Of a DNA stretch of 64,000 nt, positions 35,501 through 43,718 are shown piece after piece. The notes beneath the pieces are model-generated. The model saw only the letters and a program-made list of their open reading frames with translations. It did not search any database and was not told the DNA's origin. The translations under genes were made by a program, and so were the position numbers. Position 1 is the first letter of the stretch; each line of letters begins with the position of its first letter. The stretch is taken from positions 1 to 64,000 of the forward strand of contig JAXGRA010000002.1 of NCBI GenBank assembly GCA_040766135.1, in the 5' to 3' direction. The stretch comes from JAGVSV01 sp040766135. GTDB taxonomy: Bacteria > Bacillota > Clostridia > Christensenellales > Aristaeellaceae.

Positions 35501-36069
35501 ACGGCATCGTTCAGGCACGGGGGAAAGATATCCAGCAAATCGCCGCGCACGGAAAACTGCCCGCGCCCTTCTACCATGTCCACGCGCTCATATCCGAGGT
35601 CGGACAGCATGACCACCAGCTGCTGCAGGTCGTGCTCCTGCCCGATGCGCAGGGCAGCAACGCCCTGATAGGTCTGTGCAGGCATCATACGGGACAGCAA
35701 TGTATCGGCTGCCAGGCACAGCACGCGCAGCTGGCCGGACAGCGCCTGATCCAGCACCGTCAGGCGGCGCCATTGGGTATCGCGGCTGCGTACGGCGCGG
35801 ATAAACTGCAGTTCCTGCGCGGGCAGCAGTGCGGCGCGCGCGTCCATCAGCAGGTGTGCGCAGTCCTCCGCAGCGCGCATGGCAGCCTGCTCACTGGGAA
35901 CAATATAGATTACCTGCCGGCCCGTCAGCTCCGCTAACGCGGCTACCAGGTAGGCGCGCTGGGATTCTGTTGCGTCATATAGCGCGACACGCTGCCCCTT
36001 GGATAGCGCGGAAACAGCCTGTTGCCAGGGGGCATGGCGCGAAAGTGCGTTAAACAGTGGGTTCATCAT
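32515..36069 (-). CDS. mfd: Transcription-repair coupling factor
   Basis: A DNA translocase that removes stalled RNA polymerase and recruits UvrA, 1184 aa. Domains in order: UvrB-like (1-400), RNA polymerase-binding CarD-like domain (about 495-590, DLRVGDYVVHEHYGVGIYHG), helicase domain with Walker A CGDVGYGKTEVA and DEEQ box VVDEEQRFG, and TRCF C-terminal domain. The start lies inside the end of pth (overlap about 20 bases), with only a weak ribosome site, suggesting coupling. The pth-mfd order is common in Bacillota. Confidence 0.96.
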   Translation of the reverse strand: MMNPLFNALSRHAPWQQAVSALSKGQRVALYDATESQRAYLVAALAELTGRQVIYIVPSEQAAMRAAEDCAHLLMDARAALLPAQELQFIRAVRSRDTQWRRLTVLDQALSGQLRVLCLAADTLLSRMMPAQTYQGVAALRIGQEHDLQQLVVMLSDLGYERVDMVEGRGQFSVRGDLLDIFPPCLNDAVRVEFFDTQVDAIRSFDTLTQRSIAPLNEVRLTPATEYYVAPPHRKQAFAAMQQAIARGSQARSRMLDQYALPPEEETNIPPQAPLRLEQLMLDVQQLADTGHFTGIQEWVHLVLPQSVGLWALLPDAIIVMDTPDRVRARMEDRTTGFASDLEQAIAHGEATPDQQNLLFTADEVQSALQPRAVLTVQELLRGQLGLQTDLAIALKGVGASGYTSRYADLARDIADWQKQGWQITLLMGSATRAQRVRTALQEFSVYLSEPDTASGNLLLSSQSFSRGFVLEQAGLAVLTDTDIFGSERRRTRQRQYAGERIEAFTDLRVGDYVVHEHYGVGIYHGTVRLQSEGVFRDYLFIQYRGNDKLYIPVDQFDRVQKYIGSGGDAPPLNDLTGGDWERQKKKVKAGLQKLAIDLVKLYAARQTIPGYAFQPMEEWERQFAENFEYELTSDQERAIEETLNDMARPINMDRLLCGDVGYGKTEVAMRAALRCVLNGKQVAFLAPTTILVQQHYRTLSKRFGSFPVRVEYISRFRPPKQNREVIAAARAGEVDILIGTHRLLSKDVAFKNLGLLVVDEEQRFGVGHKERIKSMKGEVDVLTLSATPIPRTLHMSMVGVRDMSLLETPPEERFPVQTYVTDYQEPLIRDALMRELGRGGQVFFLYNRVRDIERFASRLRLLVPEARIGVAHGQMPDNTLEDIMMDFYEGAYDVLLCTTIIENGIDVPNANTLIVYDADHFGLSQLYQLRGRVGRSNRVAYAYFTVRPDRTLTETAEKRLSAIKEFTEFGAGFRIAMRDLEIRGAGNMFGPEQSGQVSAVGYDMYCKMIEEAVLEAKGDFSFLRERELETRVELRVTAFLPESYVKGEAQRMEVYKRIAMIRTQQDRMDVIDELIDRFGEPTEPVTNLISVAHLRSLARAIGADLVTSADEYLKLRLHADYVVDPQVLFTAMTSTDRRFSLSSGRQTSLLIKLPRMNDAQMLEAAIPLLTALIDAMNASQKAV

Positions 36070-36634
36070 CAGGTTTCTTGTTAAAACGGTTCATGGTCAG
36101 CTGAATGCCATGCTGCACAAAGCACAGGCAGGCATCCGCTGCGGTGACAAACGCCTGCTCCATCAGCGGACGCGTATCGGCATCATAGCGGGCCAACACC
36201 CATGCCGCCAAATCGTAGAAAGGCGGCGGCGCGCCCACACCAATGCGGACACGGGGAAAATTATTGCATCCGGTTTCAGCGATGATGCTTTTCCAGCCGT
36301 TGTGAGTACCTGCGCCGCCCTTCATGCGTACACGAATGGTGCCGGGCGGCAAATCAATATCATCGGAGATCACCAGCACCTGCTGGGGTTCCAGCTTATA
36401 CCAGTGCATGGCTTCCTGTATGCTCTGCCCGCTTAGATTCATATACGTATGAGGTTTAAGCAGCGCCACGCGCTGACCGGAAACCATCCCTTCGCCCACC
36501 AGGCCGCGAAAGCGTGTCCGGTCAATGCGAATACCGGTTTTTGCGGACAGAACGTCCAGCGTTTCAAAGCCCGCGTTGTGGCGCGCGTGCTCATACTGTA
36601 GGCCGGGGTTGCCCAACCCCGCGATTAATATCAT
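36050..36634 (-). CDS. pth: Peptidyl-tRNA hydrolase
   Basis: Releases peptides from prematurely dropped peptidyl-tRNA. At 194 aa it has the signature GLGNPGLQYEHARHNAGF with catalytic histidine, HTYMNLSGQS, and SDDIDLPPGTIRVR. It overlaps mfd and lies 18 bases after purR. Confidence 0.96.
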   Translation of the reverse strand: MILIAGLGNPGLQYEHARHNAGFETLDVLSAKTGIRIDRTRFRGLVGEGMVSGQRVALLKPHTYMNLSGQSIQEAMHWYKLEPQQVLVISDDIDLPPGTIRVRMKGGAGTHNGWKSIIAETGCNNFPRVRIGVGAPPPFYDLAAWVLARYDADTRPLMEQAFVTAADACLCFVQHGIQLTMNRFNKKPDDEPTV

Positions 36635-36652
36635 GCTTATGTATCCTCGTGT

Positions 36653-37516
36653 TTATTCGCTTAGCCAGCTGGCCGGTTTCACTACGGGCTGTTCGTCTTC
36701 ATCATCCATAGAGAAGGTCATCAGCGCTTTAGCGCCAGATACCAGGCGATCGTCCTGTTTGTCTCTGGATAATACAAAGCCCATGCCCACCACGTCAACG
36801 TCAAATTCCTGCATCAACGCCACCATGCCGCTGGCAGTGCCGCCCTTTTGAATAAAATCATCGATGATCAGGGCCTTCTGCCCGGTGCGCACAGCACGGC
36901 GCGATAGCGACATGTTTTCGGTTCCGCCGTTGCCGGTCGGGAAAGCGATGCTGACGGAACTTCCTTCATATATTTTATTGGCACGCCGCGCGATAATCAA
37001 CGGCACATTGAGCGCTTCGGCCGTGGTCAATGCTACGGGGATGCCCTTGGTTTCCATGGTCAGCACAAAATCTGCGCCTGCATCATAAAATTCCCCTGCC
37101 AGGATGGTGCCCATCTGACGGCACAATGCGGGATCAGACAGCACATCAGACAGGTATAGAAACCCGCCAGGCAGCACGCGTTCCTTGGTGGACAGCGACT
37201 GTGCCAGCGCGGTTACGAATGTCAGCGCCTGCTTGCGCGCTAAGATGGGGCGATAGCGCACACCACCGGCCGCACCGGCTACGGTGCTCAGCTCACCCAA
37301 GCCATACTTGTGGAGGGTTTCTTCCAAAATAGAAACATCCTCGCTGATAGTGGACTTGGCCGCCCCAAACAGGTCACAAAACTTGCCATAGCTGACAATC
37401 TGGTTGGGCGATGTAATCAGCGCGTGTGCCATGACGGCGATGCGCTCGTTCCGCTTTGCTTTCTCCACAGGGCTTGCACCTACTTTCGCAGCATTGCCCA
37501 TCATCTTATCATACAA
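36653..37516 (-). CDS. purR: Purine operon repressor PurR
   Basis: A Bacillota-type repressor of 287 aa with an N-terminal winged helix (YGKFCDLFGAAKSTISEDVSI) and a C-terminal phosphoribosyltransferase-like domain whose PRPP loop is LIIDDFIQKGGTASG. PRPP relieves repression of purine genes. The exact start is unsure: ATGs at 37516, 37504 and 37501 all lack a strong ribosome site. A PRPP synthetase gene lies 6 kb downstream but I found no convincing PurBox in this window. Confidence 0.92.
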   Translation of the reverse strand: MYDKMMGNAAKVGASPVEKAKRNERIAVMAHALITSPNQIVSYGKFCDLFGAAKSTISEDVSILEETLHKYGLGELSTVAGAAGGVRYRPILARKQALTFVTALAQSLSTKERVLPGGFLYLSDVLSDPALCRQMGTILAGEFYDAGADFVLTMETKGIPVALTTAEALNVPLIIARRANKIYEGSSVSIAFPTGNGGTENMSLSRRAVRTGQKALIIDDFIQKGGTASGMVALMQEFDVDVVGMGFVLSRDKQDDRLVSGAKALMTFSMDDEDEQPVVKPASWLSE

Positions 37517-37602
37517 AGACGAATATTTCCATTAAAAAGTAAAATAACGTTCAGGGTAAAGCGTGATTTACAACATTGTTACAATTCTGCGACCAAAATT
37601 CG

Positions 37603-37631
37603 TTGCGCCAAAACTTTCGGTCTGATACCAT
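37603..37631 (+). promoter_or_regulatory. Possible promoter for the permease operon
   Basis: -35 TTGCGC (37603-37608) and -10 TACCAT (37626-37631) are 17 bases apart, 66 bases before the first permease ATG. The match is moderate. Confidence 0.4.
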
Positions 37632-37697
37632 GAGCTTGTGGCGAATTGTTCACAAGGAACTCTTATTGAGCAGGAACTTCGCCCAGAAAGGATCGAA

Positions 37698-38549
37698 ATG
37701 TTCACCAGGAAAAAGAGCCTGTGGCTGTTCCTGCTGCCGGGCCTGGCCGGGCTGCTGCTGTTTTATGTGGTGCCTTTCTTTGGCGGCATTTACTTCAGCA
37801 TGACCGACGGCACCATCCACAACCAGTTTGTCTGGTTTGCCAACTATGAGCGTGTATGGCGCAATGAGGTGTTTCTGCTGGGGCTGAAAAACTCGCTTGA
37901 ATTATCCTTATTATGTGCGCCGACGATATTTTTGCTGTCCTTTTTGCTGGCGGTGATGCTGCGCTCCTTGGCTGAAAAATCCCTGCCATACCGCAACATA
38001 TTGCTGATGCCCTATCTGGTGCCTTCAGCAGCCTTGTTGATTATCTGGACGTTGCTGTTCGACTATGGCGGTGTGGTCAACCGGCTGGTGACAGGCATAG
38101 GCGGTCAACGTGTGCTGTGGCTGGAAAGCGGTATGCTGCGCGTGCCCATTGTGCTACTGTACATCTGGAAAAATGTGGGCTTCTCTGTGGTCATTTTTTC
38201 AGCAGCGCTGCAGGCCGTACCCGTAGAATACTATGAGTTCGCACGCTTGGAGGGTGCTAGCATCATACGGCAGGAAACAAGCATCACGCTGCCTTTGATA
38301 CTGCCCACGGCCTTTGTGGTGTTCGTGCTGGCCTGGGTCAATGCCTTCAAGATTTTTAAAGAGGTGTACTTTATCGGTGGAGCCTATCCGCATGATACGG
38401 TATACACCCTGCAGCACTTCATGAACAATCAGTTTGCCAAGCTGGACTATCAGCTGGTGACCACGGCTGCTTATAGCTTTGCGGTGATAGTGTTTGTGCT
38501 GTTTGGTGCGATGTATATGGGCAAGGGGGTGCGCAGCAGTGCCAATTAG
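37698..38549 (+). CDS. Carbohydrate-type ABC transporter permease (MalF/UgpA family)
   Basis: A 283-aa permease with six membrane segments, the first being WLFLLPGLAGLLLFYVVPFF. The EAA coupling loop is EYYEFARLEGASIIRQETSI and the C-terminus has NAFKIFKEVYFIGGAYPHDT, which places it with MalF/UgpA permeases. The ATG at 37698 has AGAAAGGAT before it. No solute-binding protein or ATPase gene is adjacent, which is unusual. It overlaps the second permease by 11 bases. Confidence 0.88.
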   Translation: MFTRKKSLWLFLLPGLAGLLLFYVVPFFGGIYFSMTDGTIHNQFVWFANYERVWRNEVFLLGLKNSLELSLLCAPTIFLLSFLLAVMLRSLAEKSLPYRNILLMPYLVPSAALLIIWTLLFDYGGVVNRLVTGIGGQRVLWLESGMLRVPIVLLYIWKNVGFSVVIFSAALQAVPVEYYEFARLEGASIIRQETSITLPLILPTAFVVFVLAWVNAFKIFKEVYFIGGAYPHDTVYTLQHFMNNQFAKLDYQLVTTAAYSFAVIVFVLFGAMYMGKGVRSSAN

Positions 38550-39423
38550 TGCTTTACACAAGAAAAGGCACCGACTGAAGATAGGACGCACGCTGTCCTT
38601 TGTGGTGCTCACACTGGTATCCATATCGGTGCTGTTGCCCCTGGTGCTGACGTTTCTGTATTCATTTTTCCCGGTCAGCGAGATGAATGCGTATCTGAAA
38701 ACCCGCTCCAATTATGATGAAGCCCGGTGGATGGATATCCTGTTGTCGCCCTCTATTGTATCGCTGCGGCAGTATTACAGCCTGCTGATTGAAAAACCTG
38801 TATATTTGCAGCTGTTTACCAACTCCGTATTGTACACTGGGGCCATCCTGTTGGGGCAAATGCTGGTTATTCCGGCACTGGCTTACGCGTTGGCGCGGTT
38901 TAAATTCTGGGGCCGCGATATGCTGTTTTTCTTTGTCCTGATGCTGATGGTTCTGCCCTTCCAGGTTACCATGGCCCCCAGCGTGCTGACCATGCGCGCA
39001 CTGGGGCTGATGAACACAGCCTGGGCGGTTATATTGCCCATGGTGTTTTCACCGTTTTATGTGTTTTTAATCCGGCAGTTTATGGTGGGTATTCCCAGCG
39101 ATATGATTGAAGCCGGCATGATGGACGGCGCGGGGACGGTGCGCAGCTTTTTCCACGTCATTTTGCCCATCAGCCGTCCCATCTTGGGCGCTGCGGCTGC
39201 GCTGTCCTTTGCCGATTGCTGGAACATGGTCGAGCAGCCGTTGATTTATCTGAGCAACCTGCAAGACAAGATGCCGCTGTCGGTCATGTTCAACCAGTTA
39301 AGCACCGATGAAAGCGGTGTGGCTTTTGCGGGGGCTGCGCTGTACATCCTGCCGTCTCTTTTAATTTACACATACTTCCAGGAGGACATTTTGCTGGGCG
39401 TGCAGCTTAGCGATATGAAGTGA
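38539..39423 (+). CDS. Carbohydrate-type ABC transporter permease (MalG/UgpE family)
   Basis: The second permease, 294 aa with six membrane segments, has the EAA loop IPSDMIEAGMMDGAGTVRSF. I choose GTG 38539, which overlaps the first permease stop and has AAGGGGGTG upstream. It would form a heterodimer with its neighbour, and both need an ATPase encoded elsewhere, for example a shared MsmK-type ATPase. The HlyD-like gene follows nine bases after the stop. Confidence 0.87.
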   Translation: MPISALHKKRHRLKIGRTLSFVVLTLVSISVLLPLVLTFLYSFFPVSEMNAYLKTRSNYDEARWMDILLSPSIVSLRQYYSLLIEKPVYLQLFTNSVLYTGAILLGQMLVIPALAYALARFKFWGRDMLFFFVLMLMVLPFQVTMAPSVLTMRALGLMNTAWAVILPMVFSPFYVFLIRQFMVGIPSDMIEAGMMDGAGTVRSFFHVILPISRPILGAAAALSFADCWNMVEQPLIYLSNLQDKMPLSVMFNQLSTDESGVAFAGAALYILPSLLIYTYFQEDILLGVQLSDMK

Positions 39424-39432
39424 GGATTGTTT

Positions 39433-40875
39433 ATGAACATTAAAAGGAAAGCGCTTAAATACCTGATGATTTTTGCCAGCGTGTTGCTGGTATGCATGTT
39501 CTTTGCGCGCACGATACAAACCATCACCACCCCCAAAGTACGGAAGATATCTGCGACTCGCGGACGGTTGGAAGATAAAATTTCTGTGCAGGGTGACATT
39601 TATTTCTCCCAAGGCGATCCGTTCTTTGTGCAGGGCGCCAAAACCATGCAGTTGACGGTGGACAAGGTGCTGGCCAAGCAGGGCTACCTTGTAAAAGAAG
39701 GCGATGTGCTGTTTGAGGCCAGCCTGCCGACCTATGACGCCAAGATGAAGGAGCTGAACCAGGCCTACGAAAAGGCGGTGCGCGAACTGTCCACCGAGAT
39801 TGCCGGCCACCTGCGCTTAAAGCAAACCAGTGAGCATAACGATCTGTACAACGCCACCATCAAGGCCTCGGATGAGTATTATGCCAAGCGCTTTTTGGCA
39901 TATGCGGAGGCCATACGCGCGAACTATGTGCTTCCTGACAACATTGAGCAGTGGGGCATAGACCCCAACCCGCCTGCCACACCGCGCCCGACACGCCGCC
40001 TGGGCACCGCTACGCCACAGCCCGAGGCCACGCCTACGCCGCCTGCACCAGGCCATGATGCGCCCAAGCCTGTCCAAAATGCCATGGAAGCTGCGTTCAA
40101 TGCCTGGTTGACCATGCGGGATATGATGAACTCCTTGCGCAAGGTATATGTGGGGGGCGGTCCCATCGTCCGCACCGGGGATGGAACATTTGACTATATT
40201 AAGAAGATAGATGGCTTGCGCGAGCAGGTCGACAAGGCGTTGGCCGAAATGCTGGCACTGGAGGAGCTTGCTCAGGGGCTGACCACTATCAAGGCTCCCC
40301 GTGATGGGTATTTGACCAGCTTTGAGCTGAAGGTGGGCGATAGCTACGATGGCAGCAAGCCGGCCTTTCAGATGAGCGTTCAAGGCGAAACGCCCACGCT
40401 GCGCTGTGATGTGACCGGCATTAAAAAGACGCTGCAAAAGGGCACCAAGGTAACGGTGGAAGGTCTGAAAAACGAGTTGGCCATCGAGGACATTCAGGTC
40501 ACATCCGACAATAAAAAGTATGCCATTATCCCCCTGAGTGAATTGGACTTAGCTGCCATGGGCGGGTTGAGTAACCTGATGGACAAGCAAATCAGTGCGA
40601 CCATCCAGTACAAGGCGCTCAAAAACACTACATTGGTCCCGGCCAGCGCCGTGCGGACGGACAGCGATGGCTCCAACTTTGTGTATGTCATCAAACAGAC
40701 CTATGGCGGCATGTTATCCAACAGCACCATGGTGCTGACCAAGCAGAAGGTAACTGTGCTGGAAACAGCGGCCAAGCTGGTATCGCTGGCCGATGACCTG
40801 AGCTATGTGGACATTGCAGACCGTGAGGACCGATCTATTTCAGATAATCAGACGGTTATGGAATATGTCGACTAA
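39433..40875 (+). CDS. HlyD/RND adaptor-like membrane-anchored protein
   Basis: An N-terminal anchor (YLMIFASVLLVCMFFA) is followed by a lipoyl-like half-domain (VDKVLAKQGYLVKEGDVLFE), a long helical hairpin broken by a proline and threonine rich insert (about residues 176-215), the second lipoyl half (TTIKAPRDGYLTSFELKVGD) and beta-barrel domains. These are features of HlyD-type adaptors. In monoderms such proteins pair with MacB-type permeases. The length is 480 aa. ATG 39433 has GAGG seven bases upstream. Confidence 0.8.
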   Translation: MNIKRKALKYLMIFASVLLVCMFFARTIQTITTPKVRKISATRGRLEDKISVQGDIYFSQGDPFFVQGAKTMQLTVDKVLAKQGYLVKEGDVLFEASLPTYDAKMKELNQAYEKAVRELSTEIAGHLRLKQTSEHNDLYNATIKASDEYYAKRFLAYAEAIRANYVLPDNIEQWGIDPNPPATPRPTRRLGTATPQPEATPTPPAPGHDAPKPVQNAMEAAFNAWLTMRDMMNSLRKVYVGGGPIVRTGDGTFDYIKKIDGLREQVDKALAEMLALEELAQGLTTIKAPRDGYLTSFELKVGDSYDGSKPAFQMSVQGETPTLRCDVTGIKKTLQKGTKVTVEGLKNELAIEDIQVTSDNKKYAIIPLSELDLAAMGGLSNLMDKQISATIQYKALKNTTLVPASAVRTDSDGSNFVYVIKQTYGGMLSNSTMVLTKQKVTVLETAAKLVSLADDLSYVDIADREDRSISDNQTVMEYVD

Positions 40876-42061
40876 ACGCGCCGTCCTGCTGTTGCTGTTG
40901 GCATTGCTGATTGGATGGGGGGCCGTGAAGGCTGCGCAAACGCCGGCACTGTACCAGTACGCAGTGCCCATGCCCCAGGCAGCGCAGCAGGCAGCAGATA
41001 CAAAAAAAGAAAATGAAGATGGCAGCAAGCCGCAGCCCTCTGCTGTCGCCATGCACCTCAAATCGCTTCGCGATACCTTTGTCAATGAAACGGATATGGT
41101 CAGCGGATGGGCGGTGACCACCTATACCTCCGGCGTGCATATGAGCGAGTCCAACGGCAACACTGTATCGGCACGCCTGTGCGGATGGTATGGGGATATG
41201 CACATTCATCCCGCCCCCGTGCTGCGCGTTGGCAGGCTTCCTTACCGGGAGGAGTTGGACGCCGGCATGCCAGTTGTTGTGCTGGATGAGCGGTTGGCTA
41301 TCGAATTATTCCGCGTGTCCGATCCAACAGGACGCTTTTTAGAGGCCAGTGGCGTGTGGTTTGAAGTGATCGGCGTGGTACAGCACACGCGCACGCCGGG
41401 TGAACACGATGCGTACAGCGCCTATGTACCGCTGATGGCGGTGGAAAAAACGGAAGCAACAGGCCAAATTTTGGTGGTGTCGCTGCAGCCCCTGCGCGGA
41501 GGCGGTGCATTCAGCGCACTGCGCACCTTAATGGAGCAATGGCTGGCAGGTGGTGAAATGTACTCGCTGCCCAAGGAAATCCAGCGCACCTTCCTGCCTA
41601 TCCGGTACCTGCTGGTGTTTATCGTGTCCCATTTGCTGCTCATCCTGTTCAAGTTGGCGCACAAATTGTCCTCCGGCATGATTGCCCATGTGCAACATAA
41701 GCTTCAAAGCCGGTATGCCATATCGCTAACGCCGCTGTTTTTGGGCGTAGGGCTGGGCATTCTGCTGCTGTACGCAGGGCTGCTGGGATTGACATATCTG
41801 GTGTTTAGCGAGGCCATCGCGCCAGTGTATATATTCCCAGAATGGGTGCCTGCCATCCCGGTGGAATGGTCGGAAATTAGCAAGACCTTCTGGGCCAACC
41901 GGACGGCCCAAAACCGATTGCTATCTGTGCGCACGCCCGAAACATTGTCATTGACATTCTGGCATCAGATATTGATGTATGCCTGCGCGTTGATGGCCTA
42001 TATGCTGTTGGTGCCGCTATCCCGGCTGCGGCACAATATATCCAGGCGCATAGGGGAATAG
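40865..42061 (+). CDS. MacB-topology membrane protein with periplasmic-core-like domain
   Basis: The 398-aa protein has one N-terminal membrane segment (AVLLLLLALLIGWGAV), an extracytoplasmic domain to about residue 245, and three C-terminal segments, the topology of MacB/FtsX permeases. The domain shows MacB-core features: VVVLDERLAIELFRVSDPTG followed by FEVIGVVQH. No ATPase is encoded with it. It starts inside the adaptor gene (11-base overlap) with a weak ribosome site, so the two products probably form a complex. Confidence 0.72.
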   Translation: MSTKRAVLLLLLALLIGWGAVKAAQTPALYQYAVPMPQAAQQAADTKKENEDGSKPQPSAVAMHLKSLRDTFVNETDMVSGWAVTTYTSGVHMSESNGNTVSARLCGWYGDMHIHPAPVLRVGRLPYREELDAGMPVVVLDERLAIELFRVSDPTGRFLEASGVWFEVIGVVQHTRTPGEHDAYSAYVPLMAVEKTEATGQILVVSLQPLRGGGAFSALRTLMEQWLAGGEMYSLPKEIQRTFLPIRYLLVFIVSHLLLILFKLAHKLSSGMIAHVQHKLQSRYAISLTPLFLGVGLGILLLYAGLLGLTYLVFSEAIAPVYIFPEWVPAIPVEWSEISKTFWANRTAQNRLLSVRTPETLSLTFWHQILMYACALMAYMLLVPLSRLRHNISRRIGE

Positions 42062-42071
42062 CCTGTTTTCA

Positions 42072-42104
42072 AGGGGTGGAGCGTGTTGTTCCAACCCCTG
42101 TTTT
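42072..42104 (+). terminator. Intrinsic terminator after the permease/adaptor operon
   Basis: AGGGGT-GGA (42072-42080) pairs with TCC-ACCCCT (42090-42099) with one bulged A, followed by GTTTTATGG. It separates the transport operon from the secreted protein gene. Confidence 0.65.
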
Positions 42105-42114
42105 ATGGTACGAT
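42086..42114 (+). promoter_or_regulatory. Possible promoter for the secreted protein gene
   Basis: TTGTTC (42086-42091) and TACGAT (42109-42114) are 17 bases apart. It overlaps the preceding terminator, so the call is tentative. Confidence 0.35.
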
Positions 42115-42146
42115 AATTCTGGAGCATGATGAGGAGGATGTTAAGG

Positions 42147-43673
42147 ATGCGTAAAACCATCTCGCTGCTTCTGCTTCTTGCGTTGCTTTGCCCGGTGGTT
42201 ACGGCAACGGCAGAGGAATACGCGTTTGAGGAAGGCAACTTCAGCCTTTCGGTTCCCAGCAAGGTATACGATACTATCCTGACCCGAAATAATCTGGTGC
42301 AATATGCAGATTTTCTGACATCACAGGGCAAAACCCCGGAATCTGCATTGGTAGAATTTACCGAAAACGACATTTTGCTTCAGGCCTATGACAAAGCATC
42401 GGAGCGTATGCTGATTGTCAGTGCCGTCAAGGACACAGAGGCCACACAGTATTTTGATATCAACCAACACACGCCTGAGGTGCGCGCGCATTATCGGCGC
42501 ATACACGGCAAGGATGGCCCCTATGCTTCACAAGGCTATGCTTACGACAGTGTAGAATGGCGTAATTTCCGCGATGTGGGGCGCTTTTTGATGTTGCGCT
42601 ATTCCCTTCGTCAGGATGGCAAGGTTGTAGGGCGCGGCTTTCAGCGCCGCACCATCCGCAATGGCTATACCATCACGGTAGATATGCGCGCCATAGATCG
42701 TCAAGCCAAGGGTGCTGATAATACGGCGCTAAACAAAGTGTTTGATACGCTGCGGTTTGCTTCTGTGCTGCCGCTGCCCGAACTGCCCGTGCAATTGATG
42801 GAAAAGAAAACAGCTCCCGCCGAAACCAGCCAGCCCGAATTTGAGATGAGCGGCAAAACTGAACCCGGCGCCAAGCTGTATGCCGCAGTTACCTCCTTTA
42901 CCGCCAGCAAGGCCGATATCTATGAGGTGTTTGCCGATAAAAAGGGCAACTATAAATTTACCGTTACTTTGCCGCGTGAAGATCTGTATCTGATGACACT
43001 TACCGTCACGCACGAGGGCTCGCTGCCATTGGAACTGCACCGCAGCATCAACTATCAGATAGGTATGCTGCCTGTAACGCTGGACAGCATACCGCCGGAG
43101 GAGCTGACAGCCGACACCCTGATCATCTCCGGTGCTACCGATCCTGGTGTGACGGTGCAGTTGAACGTCAACGATATCAATTCCAGCAAACGCACCAACA
43201 ACAACCGCACCTTTTCCTTCAAGGTAGATACCAGCAAGGAAGGAGATTACCAGATCCGGCTTGTGCTATCCAAGAAGGGCTTTGAAACACGCACCTATAC
43301 CTACACCGCCAAGCGAGTGTTTGACGATGCTACGCGCGAAGCGCGTTTAAAAGAGTCAGCTGTTCGTCCTAAGTATGATGCGCTGGTCAAAGGCATTGAT
43401 AAGTATGATGGCCGCGTGGTTGAGTTTACCGGCACTATCCTGTCCAAGGAAGAAAAGGCCGGAGAGTGGATTACTGTTATCAGCACCCGTCAACGTGCCG
43501 ACCAGATGGAAGACCGTATTGTGCTGTCCAGCTTTACAGACAACGCTTTCCCTATCAACACAAAGGTACGCGTTTATGGAACCGTGGTCGGCATGAGCAG
43601 TTTTCTCAATGATCAGCAAACGGAAGTGACCTACCCCAAACTGCAGCTTTCCATCATGGAATCGGCTGAATAA
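42147..43673 (+). CDS. Secreted multi-domain protein of unknown function
   Basis: A cleavable signal peptide (MRKTISLLLLLALLCPVVTATAEE; given as positions 1 to about 22, no lipobox) precedes an N-terminal domain (about 25-215) containing a PsbP-like strand pattern. Two Ig-like modules follow (MSGKTEPGAKLYAAV, then ISGATDPGVTVQLNV), and the last 110 residues look like an OB-type strand domain (GRVVEFTGTILSKEEKAGEW). AGGAGG lies nine bases before the ATG at 42147. The 508-aa product is not assigned to any family I know. Confidence 0.75.
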   Translation: MRKTISLLLLLALLCPVVTATAEEYAFEEGNFSLSVPSKVYDTILTRNNLVQYADFLTSQGKTPESALVEFTENDILLQAYDKASERMLIVSAVKDTEATQYFDINQHTPEVRAHYRRIHGKDGPYASQGYAYDSVEWRNFRDVGRFLMLRYSLRQDGKVVGRGFQRRTIRNGYTITVDMRAIDRQAKGADNTALNKVFDTLRFASVLPLPELPVQLMEKKTAPAETSQPEFEMSGKTEPGAKLYAAVTSFTASKADIYEVFADKKGNYKFTVTLPREDLYLMTLTVTHEGSLPLELHRSINYQIGMLPVTLDSIPPEELTADTLIISGATDPGVTVQLNVNDINSSKRTNNNRTFSFKVDTSKEGDYQIRLVLSKKGFETRTYTYTAKRVFDDATREARLKESAVRPKYDALVKGIDKYDGRVVEFTGTILSKEEKAGEWITVISTRQRADQMEDRIVLSSFTDNAFPINTKVRVYGTVVGMSSFLNDQQTEVTYPKLQLSIMESAE

Positions 43674-43718
43674 CCCTATATACAGCAAACGGCTTTGCCG
43701 TCAAAAGGAGTGTTTTAT

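Noticed and set aside
35254..35937. 227-codon plus-strand frame opposite mfd
   Set aside because: Shadow of the mfd N-terminal region.
37517..37700. PurBox upstream of purR or the permease genes
   Set aside because: Only partial matches to the CCGAAC-type core were found (for example TGAACGTT), not enough to claim a site.
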